Positions 40,944 to 50,842 of a DNA stretch of 50,842 nt are shown one piece after another (within the stretch, counting starts at the first letter, position 1; the number at the start of each line of letters is the position of its first letter). Source of the DNA: Dehalococcoidia bacterium (GTDB taxonomy: Bacteria; Chloroflexota; Dehalococcoidia; DSTF01; JACRBR01); contig JBBDXD010000004.1 of assembly GCA_040902535.1 (NCBI GenBank), positions 1-50,842 on the forward strand, written 5' to 3'. The notes under the pieces were generated by a model. That model was not told the origin of the DNA. It ran no database searches and saw only the letters and a program-made list of their open reading frames with translations. The translations under genes were made by a program, and so were the position numbers.

Positions 40944-41453
40944 ATGACCGCTGATGCGACGCAGCCCGGCATACTCGTGCGCGCCGGCGAGGCCGAAACG
41001 CTCACGTTGCCGAACAACAGCGCCACGCTCTTCGCGGAAGGTAAGGACACAGGCGACGCTTTCAGCGCGTTGCGCTTCACCATGGGCCCTGGCTCCGACG
41101 GCGCGCGGCCGCACCACCATGCCAAGGCCTCGGAGCTCTTCTTCATCATCGAAGGCGCCGTGGACATTCTTGTGGGCGACAGCATCCTCACCGCGCGGGC
41201 GGGTGACCTCGCAGTCGTCGTGCCCGGCGCCATGCACGCGTTCGCGAACGCGAGCGCGACCGACGGCGCCGACGTCCTGATCATCTTTGGACCGGCGATC
41301 GAGCGTTTCGACTACTTCCGCATGCTGCGCGACGTGGTTGCCGGCAAGACGCCGGGTTCCGAGATCCTCGCGACGCAGGAGCGGTTCGATAACTGGTTCA
41401 GCGGCAGCGAAGCCTGGAGTGCGCACCGGGCGGCGGCGCAGCAGCGCGGCTGA
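40944..41453 (+). CDS. Cupin-domain protein
   Basis: A 169-residue protein with a single cupin barrel. The metal-binding motif 1 is 'GSDGARPHHHAKASELFFII' with three His and one Glu, and motif 2 contains 'AVVVPGAMHAFANAS' with the last His. The C-terminal helix region ('FDYFRMLRDVVAG') is typical of small quercetinase-like or sugar-isomerase-like cupins. The reaction is unknown. The ATG at 40944 lacks a clear ribosome site; a TTG two codons earlier is also possible. It converges with the aconitase gene 8 nt downstream. Confidence 0.82.
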   Translation: MTADATQPGILVRAGEAETLTLPNNSATLFAEGKDTGDAFSALRFTMGPGSDGARPHHHAKASELFFIIEGAVDILVGDSILTARAGDLAVVVPGAMHAFANASATDGADVLIIFGPAIERFDYFRMLRDVVAGKTPGSEILATQERFDNWFSGSEAWSAHRAAAQQRG

Positions 41454-41461
41454 TACCTCGG

Positions 41462-44254
<2,793 letters not shown>

Positions 44255-44428
44255 GCGGGACTCCTTTCGCCGGGCGCGGCGATGCTCCGGCGGACAACAT
44301 GGCTACCTCATTCTACCGCGACGCCGAGCGTAAGTTCGTCCTGTAGCTATTGCAGGCGATAGATTGCGGGAGTAAAGTCCGCTCATCCGACTTCTCATGT
44401 GCGACGCGACCATGATAGGGGCTGCAGG

Positions 44429-44929
44429 ATGAGCCAACGACACGACGAACTGCGACAGAGCGTCACCAGCGGCTACGAGGACATGCGCGCGCTCTTCGGG
44501 CAACTCACGCCCGAGGCGATGCAGCGCCCGGCAACAGATGGCTGGACCGTCGCACAGCTTGCCGGACACATCGCCGTATCGCCACGCGGGCAGATCTTCC
44601 TGATCAACCGCCTGCGCAAAGGGCGCAACGCCACCGTACCGAAGCCACTTGCGTTCATCGTCAATATTCGCAACTGGTGGATGGTGCGCGGATTCAAGAA
44701 CCCGACGCGGGAAGAGCTGATCAGCGCGCTCGATGACGCGCACGGAGAATTGCTCGCCTGCATCGAAGGCATCAGCGACGAGGAACTGGACAACGCGGGC
44801 ACCGTCTTCAACAGCGGCTATCAGACCGTGTTCGAAAGCGTCAAGGGCGGCGCTGACCATTCGCGCGAGCACGCTGCCGTGCTGCGGGCCGCCGCCGGCG
44901 TCGAAAGCGCGGTTGCCGCGACTCCGTGA
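44429..44929 (+). CDS. DinB-like four-helix protein
   Basis: A 166-residue protein of the DinB/YfiT-like superfamily. The N-terminal helix ends in 'GWTVAQLAGHIAVSPRGQIF' with the first conserved His, and the last helix has 'GGADHSREHAAVLRAAAG' with two more His, the typical three-His metal site. It is a second, divergent member of the superfamily in this window (the other is at 359-880). The ATG at 44429 follows AGGGGCTGCAGG. The role is unknown. Confidence 0.78.
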   Translation: MSQRHDELRQSVTSGYEDMRALFGQLTPEAMQRPATDGWTVAQLAGHIAVSPRGQIFLINRLRKGRNATVPKPLAFIVNIRNWWMVRGFKNPTREELISALDDAHGELLACIEGISDEELDNAGTVFNSGYQTVFESVKGGADHSREHAAVLRAAAGVESAVAATP

Positions 44930-44962
44930 CGAGTCTGCGAGGGTCGCCTGACTCAGTATGTG

Positions 44963-46243
44963 CTACTCGTGCCGCAGCGCCTCGATCGGGTCGAGCCGCG
45001 ACGCACTCCACGCCGGATAGACGCCGGCGACGATACCCGTAAACGCCGACACGAGCAGCCCGACGAACACCCAGCGGGCCGTCACCGTGTACTGCGTGTC
45101 GCTGCCGCCGATCTCCCATGCCTCGGCGATCTGCGTCGCCGCCCAGCCTCCCGCGACGCCGATCGCGCCGCCGATCAGCGTCACCAGGAACGCTTCGACG
45201 AGGAACTGCATGAGGATGTCCATGCGTCGCGCGCCGATCGCTTTGCGGATGCCGATCTCGCGCGTCCGTTCGGTCACGGACACGAGCATGATGTTCATGA
45301 TCCCCAACCCGCCCACGACCAGCGAGATCAGCGCGATCGAAAGCACCAGCACCTGCAGCGACCGCTCGACCTCCGTGGCCGTCGACAGCAACTCGCTCTG
45401 GCTCTCGATGCGGAAGTCGTTATCGACCGTACCGCGGGCCTCTCGCAACACACCTGCGATCGCCTCGCGCGTCTCGTCGGTCTTGCCGCGGTCCTCGAGC
45501 TTGATGTTGATCTGGTCAATGTTCGTGAAGCCGTTCGGGTTGCGCACCAGCGCCACGCGCGCCTGCACCGATGGCAGCGGCACGAAGACGCGCTCATCCT
45601 CGTTGCCCAGGGCGCTGCCGCCGCGCGCCTCCATAACGCCGATCACAGTGAAATTGAAGGTGACGCCGAACTGGCCGACGCCCGCGAAGATGCGGATGCT
45701 CTCGCCGACCGGATCGATATCGCCGAACAGCTCGCTCGCCGCGTCGGAGCCGAGCACGACCACGAGCGCCTTCTTCGTGATGTCGTCCTCGCTGATAAAA
45801 CGTCCGCGTGCGACGTAGAAATCGCGCACAAACTGGTACGAGGACTCCGCGCCCACCATCACCGTGGAGAAGTTCTCGCTGCGGTAACTCGCCCGCACCT
45901 GGATGATCTCGCCCGGTTCGCCGACCACTGCCTGTGAGGCGATGCCGTCGATGTTCGGGAGCGCCGCCAATTTAATGGCGTTCGCGTCCTCGAAGAACAG
46001 GCTCGGCCCCTGCCCCGGGAACGATGGGCCCTCATCTTCCTCCACGCCCGGCTTCACGAACAGAAGATTGCTGCCGAGGCCGCGGATGCGCTCGCCCACG
46101 CCCTGCTGCGCACCCTCGCTGGCCGCTGTCAGCACGATCACCGCTGCCACGCCGATGATGATGCCGAGCATCGTGAGGAACGTGCGCAATACGTGGCTGC
46201 GCAGCGCCGTCGTCGCGGAGAGGAAGACATCGATGAGTGTCAT
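44963..46243 (-). CDS. MacB-like ABC transporter permease
   Basis: A 426-residue FtsX/MacB-type permease: an N-terminal helix ('LRTFLTMLGIIIGVAAVIVL'), a large extracytoplasmic domain (about residues 50-290), and three C-terminal helices with 'GGLGIMNIMLVSVTERTREI' and 'GIRKAIGARRMDIL', the coupling segment. 'YPAWSASRLDPIEALRHE' ends the protein as in all family members. It forms the third gene of an efflux operon and overlaps the ATPase gene (ATGA). MacB-like systems export peptides, lipids or drugs; the substrate here is unknown. Confidence 0.93.
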   Translation of the reverse strand: MTLIDVFLSATTALRSHVLRTFLTMLGIIIGVAAVIVLTAASEGAQQGVGERIRGLGSNLLFVKPGVEEDEGPSFPGQGPSLFFEDANAIKLAALPNIDGIASQAVVGEPGEIIQVRASYRSENFSTVMVGAESSYQFVRDFYVARGRFISEDDITKKALVVVLGSDAASELFGDIDPVGESIRIFAGVGQFGVTFNFTVIGVMEARGGSALGNEDERVFVPLPSVQARVALVRNPNGFTNIDQINIKLEDRGKTDETREAIAGVLREARGTVDNDFRIESQSELLSTATEVERSLQVLVLSIALISLVVGGLGIMNIMLVSVTERTREIGIRKAIGARRMDILMQFLVEAFLVTLIGGAIGVAGGWAATQIAEAWEIGGSDTQYTVTARWVFVGLLVSAFTGIVAGVYPAWSASRLDPIEALRHE

Positions 46244-46962
46244 GGCGCCGCGGGATCCGCTGCGACGGCCGCCGGTTGCGCGTACGAAGGCACGTTGGGC
46301 ACGTCGCTGACGATTTTGCCGTCGCGAAACGACACGACCCGCCTCGTGTACGCCGCCACCTCATGCTCGTGCGTCACAAAGGCGATGGTGATGCCTCGCA
46401 CTTCGTTGAGCCTGCGGAAGATCTCCATCACGTCGTGACTTGTCTTCGTATCGAGCGCGCCGGTCGGTTCGTCGGCAAGGATGATCGTTGGATTGCCGAC
46501 AAGCGCCCGCGCGATCGCGACGCGCTGCTGCTGGCCACCCGATAGCTGCGTGGGTTTGTGGTCGGCGCGATTCTCGAGCCCGACGAGGCGCAGCGCCGCC
46601 ATCGCCGCGCGCTTGCGGCCGGAGACGCCGCGATACAGCAGCGGCAGCGCCACCTGGTCGACGGCGCGCAGGCGCGGCAACAGGTTGAACGATTGGAACA
46701 CGAAGCCGAGCCGCCGATTGCGGATCTTCGCCAATTGCGCATCGCCGAGCCGGCTGACATTGATGCCATCGAGCTGATAGACGCCGTCCGTCGGCCGGTC
46801 CAGGCACCCCACGATGTTCATCAGCGTCGACTTGCCTGAGCCCGACGGCCCCATGATCGCCAGGAACTCGCCGTCTGCGATGTCGAGGTCGACGCCGTTG
46901 AGCGCTGGCACCTGCTGCGATCCGACGCGATAGATCTTCTTGATGCTGCGCAGGCGGATCAT
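46240..46962 (-). CDS. MacB-like ABC transporter ATP-binding protein
   Basis: A 240-residue ATPase subunit. Walker A is '[20 protein letters not shown]', the Q-loop is '[20 protein letters not shown]', the signature is '[15 protein letters not shown]', Walker B is '[13 protein letters not shown]' and the H-loop is '[11 protein letters not shown]'. The order and spacing match the LolD/MacB subgroup. It starts one nucleotide after the adaptor stop and overlaps the permease gene by 4 nt, so all three are translated in one block. It powers the efflux pump. Confidence 0.95.
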   Translation of the reverse strand: MIRLRSIKKIYRVGSQQVPALNGVDLDIADGEFLAIMGPSGSGKSTLMNIVGCLDRPTDGVYQLDGINVSRLGDAQLAKIRNRRLGFVFQSFNLLPRLRAVDQVALPLLYRGVSGRKRAAMAALRLVGLENRADHKPTQLSGGQQQRVAIARALVGNPTIILADEPTGALDTKTSHDVMEIFRRLNEVRGITIAFVTHEHEVAAYTRRVVSFRDGKIVSDVPNVPSYAQPAAVAADPAAP

Positions 46963-46963
46963 G

Positions 46964-48865
46964 TCAGCTCACGCCGCCCGGCAGCGGCTCGAACTCATCC
47001 TCGTCGTTTTGCGCACCGGCGTTCAGCACAGGCGCCACCACGATGTCGCCGTCTTGCAGGCCGGTGAGGATCTCCACGTTGTTCTGGTCGGAAAGTCCGG
47101 TCGTCACCACGACCTCCTGCACCGTGCCGTCGCGGCGCGCGTCGACGACCTGCGCCTGGCCGTTGTTCCGGATCGCTCGCGGCGGCACGGTGAGCACGTC
47201 CGGCTTCGACTCGGTGGTGATCTGACCGCGTGCGTTCATTCCCGGCGACGGACGGGACGCGCCAACAACAAGGTCGGCCTTGACCTTGTAGGTAACGACG
47301 CCCTGGTTCTGCGTGGGCGCTAACCCGATCTCGGAAATCGTGAAGGGGTAGACGCCGCCAGCGTCGAAGAGCGCGACTCCGGACTGACCAACCTCTACGC
47401 TCTGATAGTCGCTTTCGCTGATGTCCATCTCAAGGTGCATGCGGTCGGGCGTCAGCAGGATGATCGCGGGGTCGACATTCGCAGGCCCGAAGAACTCGCC
47501 CGCCGTGATGTTCACCGCCGCCACCGTGCCATCGAACGGCGCGATGATCTGCGCCTCTTCAAGACGGATCTCCGCCGCCACGACGCTGAGCGCCGCCGTC
47601 CGCACCGCCTCCTGCGCCTGCGCGATGGCGTTCGCCGTCGGCCCATCAAGCGCTTCGTCGTAGCGCGCTTCCGCCGATGCGAACGAGGCTTCCGCGCTCG
47701 ACACGGCGGCGTCGGCCGTCGCGAGCTGCTCGGGCGTTGCGCCCGCACGCGCATCGGCGAGTTTTTCTTCCGCCGCCCGCAGCGACGCCTGCGCGGCAGC
47801 GACCGCCGCATCGACTGCGGCCCTGTCCGTGCTCGAAGGCCCGTCTTCGAGCGCGGCGAGCTTCGCTTCGGCAGATTCGAGCGCGTTCTCCGCCGAGTCG
47901 ACCGAAGCCTCAGCCGAGTCGCGCGTGTTCACGGCGTTCAGGTAGGCGCTATTCGATGAGATCACCGTCAGCGCCGCCGATGCGTTCGCCCCGGCCAGTT
48001 GCCCGTCCAGGTACGATCCGTCGGCGCCGGAGATCGGCGCGGGGTACGCGCCGCAGAAAGCGGGCGCGCCATCGGCGCCGCAGTACAGCACCTGCGCGTT
48101 CTTTAACGCCGCGGCCGCCGACACCACGCTGTTGCCGGCACTCGCCAATGCGTTCTCCGCGGAGGTCAACGCTGTTTCGGCCGCGGTCACCGCCGCTTCC
48201 GCCCCGATCACCTCCGCATCGTCTGCGCCATCTATGAGCTGCTGCTGATTCGACTGCGCCGTCGCTAGCTGTGACCGCGCGCTCTCGACTGCCTGCTCCG
48301 CCGCCGCGAGGTCCGCCGCCGACGCGCCGTCGATCAGCTCCGTACGGTCGTTGCCGGCCTTCACGAGCGCCGCGCGCGCCGTCTCGACTGCCTGGAACGC
48401 AGCCGCGAGGTCGGCGTCCGTCGAACCGTCGAGCAGATCTTGCAGGCGCAGTTGCGCTGTCCGCTGGCTGGTCTGCGCGGACGCGACGTTGTTGGCGAAG
48501 TCGTCCGACTCCATCGCCGCCAACACCTGCCCTTCCCGGACTTCGTCGCCAATCTTCACGTTGACGCTGGCGACCTTGCCGGACGACTGGAACACCAGGT
48601 CGCTGTTGAGCTGGGCGTCTGCCACACCCGATATGAGGAGCGTTGCGCTGATGGTCTTCCGCTCGACGGGGATGTCTTCCGTCGCCCGCGCCACCGTCGC
48701 TTCCTCGCGAACGAAGAAGTAGTAGACGGCGGCGGCTGAGAACGCCACCACCAGCAGGAGGATCGCGAAGCTGATCACCCTGGCGCGCCAGGGACTCTCG
48801 TCGATCGTCAGGTCGTCGTCGAGGTCGAACGTAGCGGCCACAGCATCCTCTTCAATGAATGTCAT
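46964..48865 (-). CDS. Periplasmic-adaptor-type efflux protein with long coiled coil
   Basis: A 633-residue HlyD/MacA-family membrane fusion protein, first gene of the efflux operon. A cytoplasmic acidic tail (residues 1-25) leads to one helix ('VISFAILLLVVAFSAAAVYY') and the lipoyl/barrel domains: 'GVADAQLNSDLVFQSSGKVA' and 'IIAPFDGTVAAVNITAGEFF'. Between the lipoyl halves lies an unusually long coiled-coil hairpin (about residues 115-430) with repeated units such as 'LLDGSTDADLAAAFQAVETA' and 'LIDGASAADLAAAEQAVESA'. The start codon lies inside a perfect palindrome, the likely operator. In a monoderm-like cell it would bridge to the cell wall or act outside the membrane. Confidence 0.9.
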   Translation of the reverse strand: MTFIEEDAVAATFDLDDDLTIDESPWRARVISFAILLLVVAFSAAAVYYFFVREEATVARATEDIPVERKTISATLLISGVADAQLNSDLVFQSSGKVASVNVKIGDEVREGQVLAAMESDDFANNVASAQTSQRTAQLRLQDLLDGSTDADLAAAFQAVETARAALVKAGNDRTELIDGASAADLAAAEQAVESARSQLATAQSNQQQLIDGADDAEVIGAEAAVTAAETALTSAENALASAGNSVVSAAAALKNAQVLYCGADGAPAFCGAYPAPISGADGSYLDGQLAGANASAALTVISSNSAYLNAVNTRDSAEASVDSAENALESAEAKLAALEDGPSSTDRAAVDAAVAAAQASLRAAEEKLADARAGATPEQLATADAAVSSAEASFASAEARYDEALDGPTANAIAQAQEAVRTAALSVVAAEIRLEEAQIIAPFDGTVAAVNITAGEFFGPANVDPAIILLTPDRMHLEMDISESDYQSVEVGQSGVALFDAGGVYPFTISEIGLAPTQNQGVVTYKVKADLVVGASRPSPGMNARGQITTESKPDVLTVPPRAIRNNGQAQVVDARRDGTVQEVVVTTGLSDQNNVEILTGLQDGDIVVAPVLNAGAQNDEDEFEPLPGGVS

Positions 48866-48871
48866 TCATTG
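48853..48871. promoter_or_regulatory. Palindromic operator over the efflux adaptor start codon
   Basis: CAATGAATGTCATTCATTG is a perfect palindrome with 9-bp arms around one central base. It covers the start codon of the adaptor gene and lies just downstream of its promoter. Its form suits a dimeric TetR- or MarR-type repressor. No regulator gene is adjacent within the window. Confidence 0.6.
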
Positions 48872-48880
48872 CAGAGAGAG

Positions 48881-48909
48881 AGGCTACGGATACCTAACCC
48901 TTACGTCAA
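48881..48909 (-). promoter_or_regulatory. Efflux operon promoter
   Basis: Minus strand: TTGACG (48909-48904), 17-nt spacer, TAGCCT (48886-48881). The -35 box is good and the -10 box weak. Transcription would start near 48875, only about 10 nt before the ATG, so the mRNA would be almost leaderless. Confidence 0.5.
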
Positions 48910-49085
48910 CAGTATTGCCGCCACTTTGAAGCTGAAAACATCTGTTGAAAGGCACGAAGTCAAGTCTGGCGGGCACGTCGGCTGCCCAGTCAAACCCTTA
49001 GGGACGCTTAAGGGAGCACCCTCAGGGGCCGACATTGACTGAAGGAGTCAGGCACGCAGGGTCCGAAATGGGGACGGGGGAGTTC
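48910..49085. other. Intergenic region before the subtilase gene
   Basis: No gene is seen. It contains a CCCTTA/TAAGGG hairpin (48995-49014, 8-nt loop) and a GACT-GAAGG-AGTC hairpin near 49040-49052, upstream of the GGGGGAG ribosome site of the subtilase gene. The promoter of the subtilase was not identified with confidence. Confidence 0.35.
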
Positions 49086-50842
49086 ATGCGTCTTGAGATT
49101 GCCATCGCCGTACTGACGCTCGTGGCCGCAGCCGCGATGATCGACCGGCAGACGTTCGTCGCCGAAGCACAGCAGGCAACGCCCGCGCTCACCGGCGACG
49201 TCATCGTGAAGTTCAAGGATGGCACGACCCTCGCCGGGGTTGGCGCCGCCATCGAGCAGGCAGACGCCGCGCCGGTGCAATCGACGCCTTCGGGCGCCGT
49301 ACTGCTGGAGCCGGACGCCGGCCAGACCGTCGATGAAGCACTCGCATCACTGAACGCCGACCCGAACGTCGCATACGCCGAGCCCGACGTGCTGGTCACG
49401 ATCGATGTGACGCCGAACGACACGTACTACGGCGGCTACCAGGCCTGGCACTTCGATCAAATCAACGCGCCCGCCGCATGGGACAGCGAGACTGGCGCGC
49501 CGGGCACCGTCATCGCCGTCATCGATACAGGCGTGCAGAGCGTGCATCCGGACCTCAATGGCAACATGGTGTCGGGCGCGAATTTCGTCACCGTGCCGGT
49601 CGCTAGCTCTTCGAACTCCGGCGGACAGGTGCGCGTCACGACGAATACGCCGCATCCCTACCTCACCGGCGAGCAGGTGACGATCAGCGGCCACAGCGTC
49701 GCCGGCGTGAACGGCACGTGGACGATCTCGATGCCGGCCGCGTTGACGATCAGCTCGTCGACGCTCAGCGCCGGCACGATCACCGTGACGACGACTGCCG
49801 CGCACAACCTGCTCGTCGGCGACTACGCCATGGTGCGCGGCCATTCCATCGGCGGCGCGAACGGGCAGTGGACGGTGACCGCCGTCCCCAGCGCGACGCA
49901 ATTCCGCTATTCCTGCAGTCCCGCATGCACCACCGGCAGCGGCACCGGCGGCGTTGCCAAACAGGCGACGTGGTTCAACCTGTCCGGCTCGACGTATTCC
50001 AGCGCCGGTACATCCGGTAACGCGTTGAACACCAGCCCCCGCGACGATGAGGGGCACGGTACGTCCGTCGCCGGGTTCATCGCTGCGGAGTCGAACAACA
50101 GCCAGGGCGTGGCAGGCGTCTGCTGGACGTGCAAGATCATGCCCGTGAAGGTGCTCGGCGCGACCGGATCCGGTTCCAGTCTCGCCGTCGCTGCGGGCAT
50201 CGAGTGGGCGGCCGACAACGACGCCGATGTCATCAACCTCAGCCTCAGTTCGCCTTCGCACTCGCAGGCCATGCTCGACGCCGTGGACTACGCGTGGGGC
50301 CTCGGCGCGATCGTCGTCGCGGCGAGCGGCAACGACGGCGACACGCTCGATCCCTCCGTGCGTTATCCCGCGAAGTATCCGAACGCAATCGCCGTCGGCG
50401 CCACGAATGCCAGCGGCCTGCGCGCATCATTCTCGAATTACGGCCCCGAGCTCGACATCGTCGCGCCCGGGGAGAACGTCACGAGCACATCGGCCACGGG
50501 TTTCGGCGACAGCGGCGGCTGGTACGCGTCGGGCTCCGGCACGTCGTTCGCGGCGCCGCACGTCGCGGGCGTCGTCGGCCTGATGATCTCGCACGGCATC
50601 ACCAACAAGACAGACATCGTGAACGGACTGACCTCGACGGCCGCCGATGCCGGCGCCGCCGGGCTTGACGACCTGTACGGCCACGGGATCGTGGATGCGG
50701 CGGCGGCGGTGGGTGCTGGTGCGGATACGACGCCGCCGACCGCTTCGATTACGTCCATCGCGGACGGCGCGACGGTGTCCGGCCGCGTCGAAATATGGGC
50801 CTCGGCTAACGACGACAGCGCCGTCACCAAGGTCAGCTTCTA
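49086..50842 (+). CDS. Secreted subtilase (S8 peptidase), 3' end cut by window
   Basis: At least 585 codons; the gene runs off the window. A short signal peptide ('LEIAIAVLTLVAAAAM') leads to an I9-type propeptide ('GDVIVKFKDGTTLAGV', 'NPDPNV'-like 'NADPNVAYAEPDVLV'). The catalytic residues are Asp in 'IAVIDTGVQSVHPDL' (about residue 147), His in 'DDEGHGTSVAGFIAAES' (about 323), Asn in 'VVAASGNDGD' and Ser in 'GSGTSFAAPHVAGVVGL' (about 486). Between Asp and His there is an extra segment with two beta repeats, each with a 'GHS-x-x-G-x-NG-x-WT' core. After the protease comes a bacterial Ig-like domain ('DTTPPTASITSIADGATVSG'). GGGGGAG precedes the ATG. Confidence 0.93.
   Translation, partial: MRLEIAIAVLTLVAAAAMIDRQTFVAEAQQATPALTGDVIVKFKDGTTLAGVGAAIEQADAAPVQSTPSGAVLLEPDAGQTVDEALASLNADPNVAYAEPDVLVTIDVTPNDTYYGGYQAWHFDQINAPAAWDSETGAPGTVIAVIDTGVQSVHPDLNGNMVSGANFVTVPVASSSNSGGQVRVTTNTPHPYLTGEQVTISGHSVAGVNGTWTISMPAALTISSSTLSAGTITVTTTAAHNLLVGDYAMVRGHSIGGANGQWTVTAVPSATQFRYSCSPACTTGSGTGGVAKQATWFNLSGSTYSSAGTSGNALNTSPRDDEGHGTSVAGFIAAESNNSQGVAGVCWTCKIMPVKVLGATGSGSSLAVAAGIEWAADNDADVINLSLSSPSHSQAMLDAVDYAWGLGAIVVAASGNDGDTLDPSVRYPAKYPNAIAVGATNASGLRASFSNYGPELDIVAPGENVTSTSATGFGDSGGWYASGSGTSFAAPHVAGVVGLMISHGITNKTDIVNGLTSTAADAGAAGLDDLYGHGIVDAAAAVGAGADTTPPTASITSIADGATVSGRVEIWASANDDSAVTKVSF

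Noticed and set aside
36000-41000. A complete prophage around the capsid gene
   Set aside because: No integrase, terminase, portal, protease, tail or lysis gene and no attachment site repeats could be found on either side.
47440-48560. Dense repeats that might suggest a repeat array
   Set aside because: They are codon-level repeats of the coiled-coil hairpin in the efflux adaptor and lie fully within its reading frame.
48985-49020. A CAAACCC...GGGACGC block resembling part of a c-di-GMP riboswitch
   Set aside because: The second helix and the GCAAAG block are missing; the bases form a simple CCCTTA/TAAGGG hairpin instead.

Overview
This window is a high-GC chromosomal segment of a free-living bacterium with tightly packed genes on both strands. 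The best fit is a Chloroflexota-like lineage. That is an inference from three things: a menaquinol-type cytochrome bc operon with split cytochrome b, separate cofG and cofH genes for coenzyme F420, and two T-box riboswitches of the Gram-positive/Chloroflexota type. I cannot fix class or genus from sequence alone. No rRNA, tRNA, CRISPR array or insertion sequence was recognised.

Layout. 1-6.5 kb: small and metabolic genes (TfoX-like, DinB-like, M20 dipeptidase, crotonase), then two GT-C type membrane glycosyltransferases around a SnoaL-like protein. 6.4-10.5 kb: ileS behind an isoleucine T-box (specifier AUC), with a DUF559 nuclease-fold gene, bracketed by palindromic repeats, lying between riboswitch and ileS. 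10.5-16.3 kb: an Eis-like acetyltransferase, cofG-cofH with a strong promoter and structured leader, an HtrA-like protease and an RraB-like protein. 16.4-24.9 kb: a branched-chain amino-acid operon on the minus strand, ilvB-ilvN-ilvC-leuA-[AbrB/PIN toxin-antitoxin]-leuC-leuD, behind a T-box with an apparent leucine specifier (CUC) and a Leu-rich leader ORF. 25-29.5 kb: a cytochrome bc operon (40-aa membrane peptide, cytochrome b N- and C-terminal subunits, Rieske protein, cytochrome c-cupredoxin fusion) behind a near-consensus promoter. 29.7-32 kb: TadE/TadG-type pilus genes, one of them frameshifted. 32-37.5 kb: F420-type luciferase-like oxidoreductase, NagB-like deaminase, DMT transporter, ThiE, a beta-propeller protein, a lipoprotein and a 59-aa ORF. 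37.6-39.1 kb: a coiled-coil protein followed by an HK97-fold major capsid protein, with no other phage genes around. 39.2-45 kb: membrane protein, methyltransferase, cupin, aconitase, DinB-like protein. 45-48.9 kb: a MacAB-like efflux operon with a perfect palindrome over its first start codon. 49.1 kb to the end: a secreted subtilase that runs off the window.

How the genes work together. ilv/leu genes make valine, isoleucine and leucine, and uncharged tRNA is the likely signal for both T-boxes. CofG and CofH make the deazaflavin core of F420, which the luciferase-like oxidoreductase may use. The bc operon moves electrons from menaquinol through Rieske and heme to a fused blue-copper domain. 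The most unusual items are the stand-alone capsid/coiled-coil pair, the altered HIGH motif (A-V-H-H) of the isoleucyl-tRNA synthetase, the DUF559 insertion inside a T-box unit, the toxin-antitoxin pair inside the leucine operon, and two genes that appear to use AUA and AUC as start codons.
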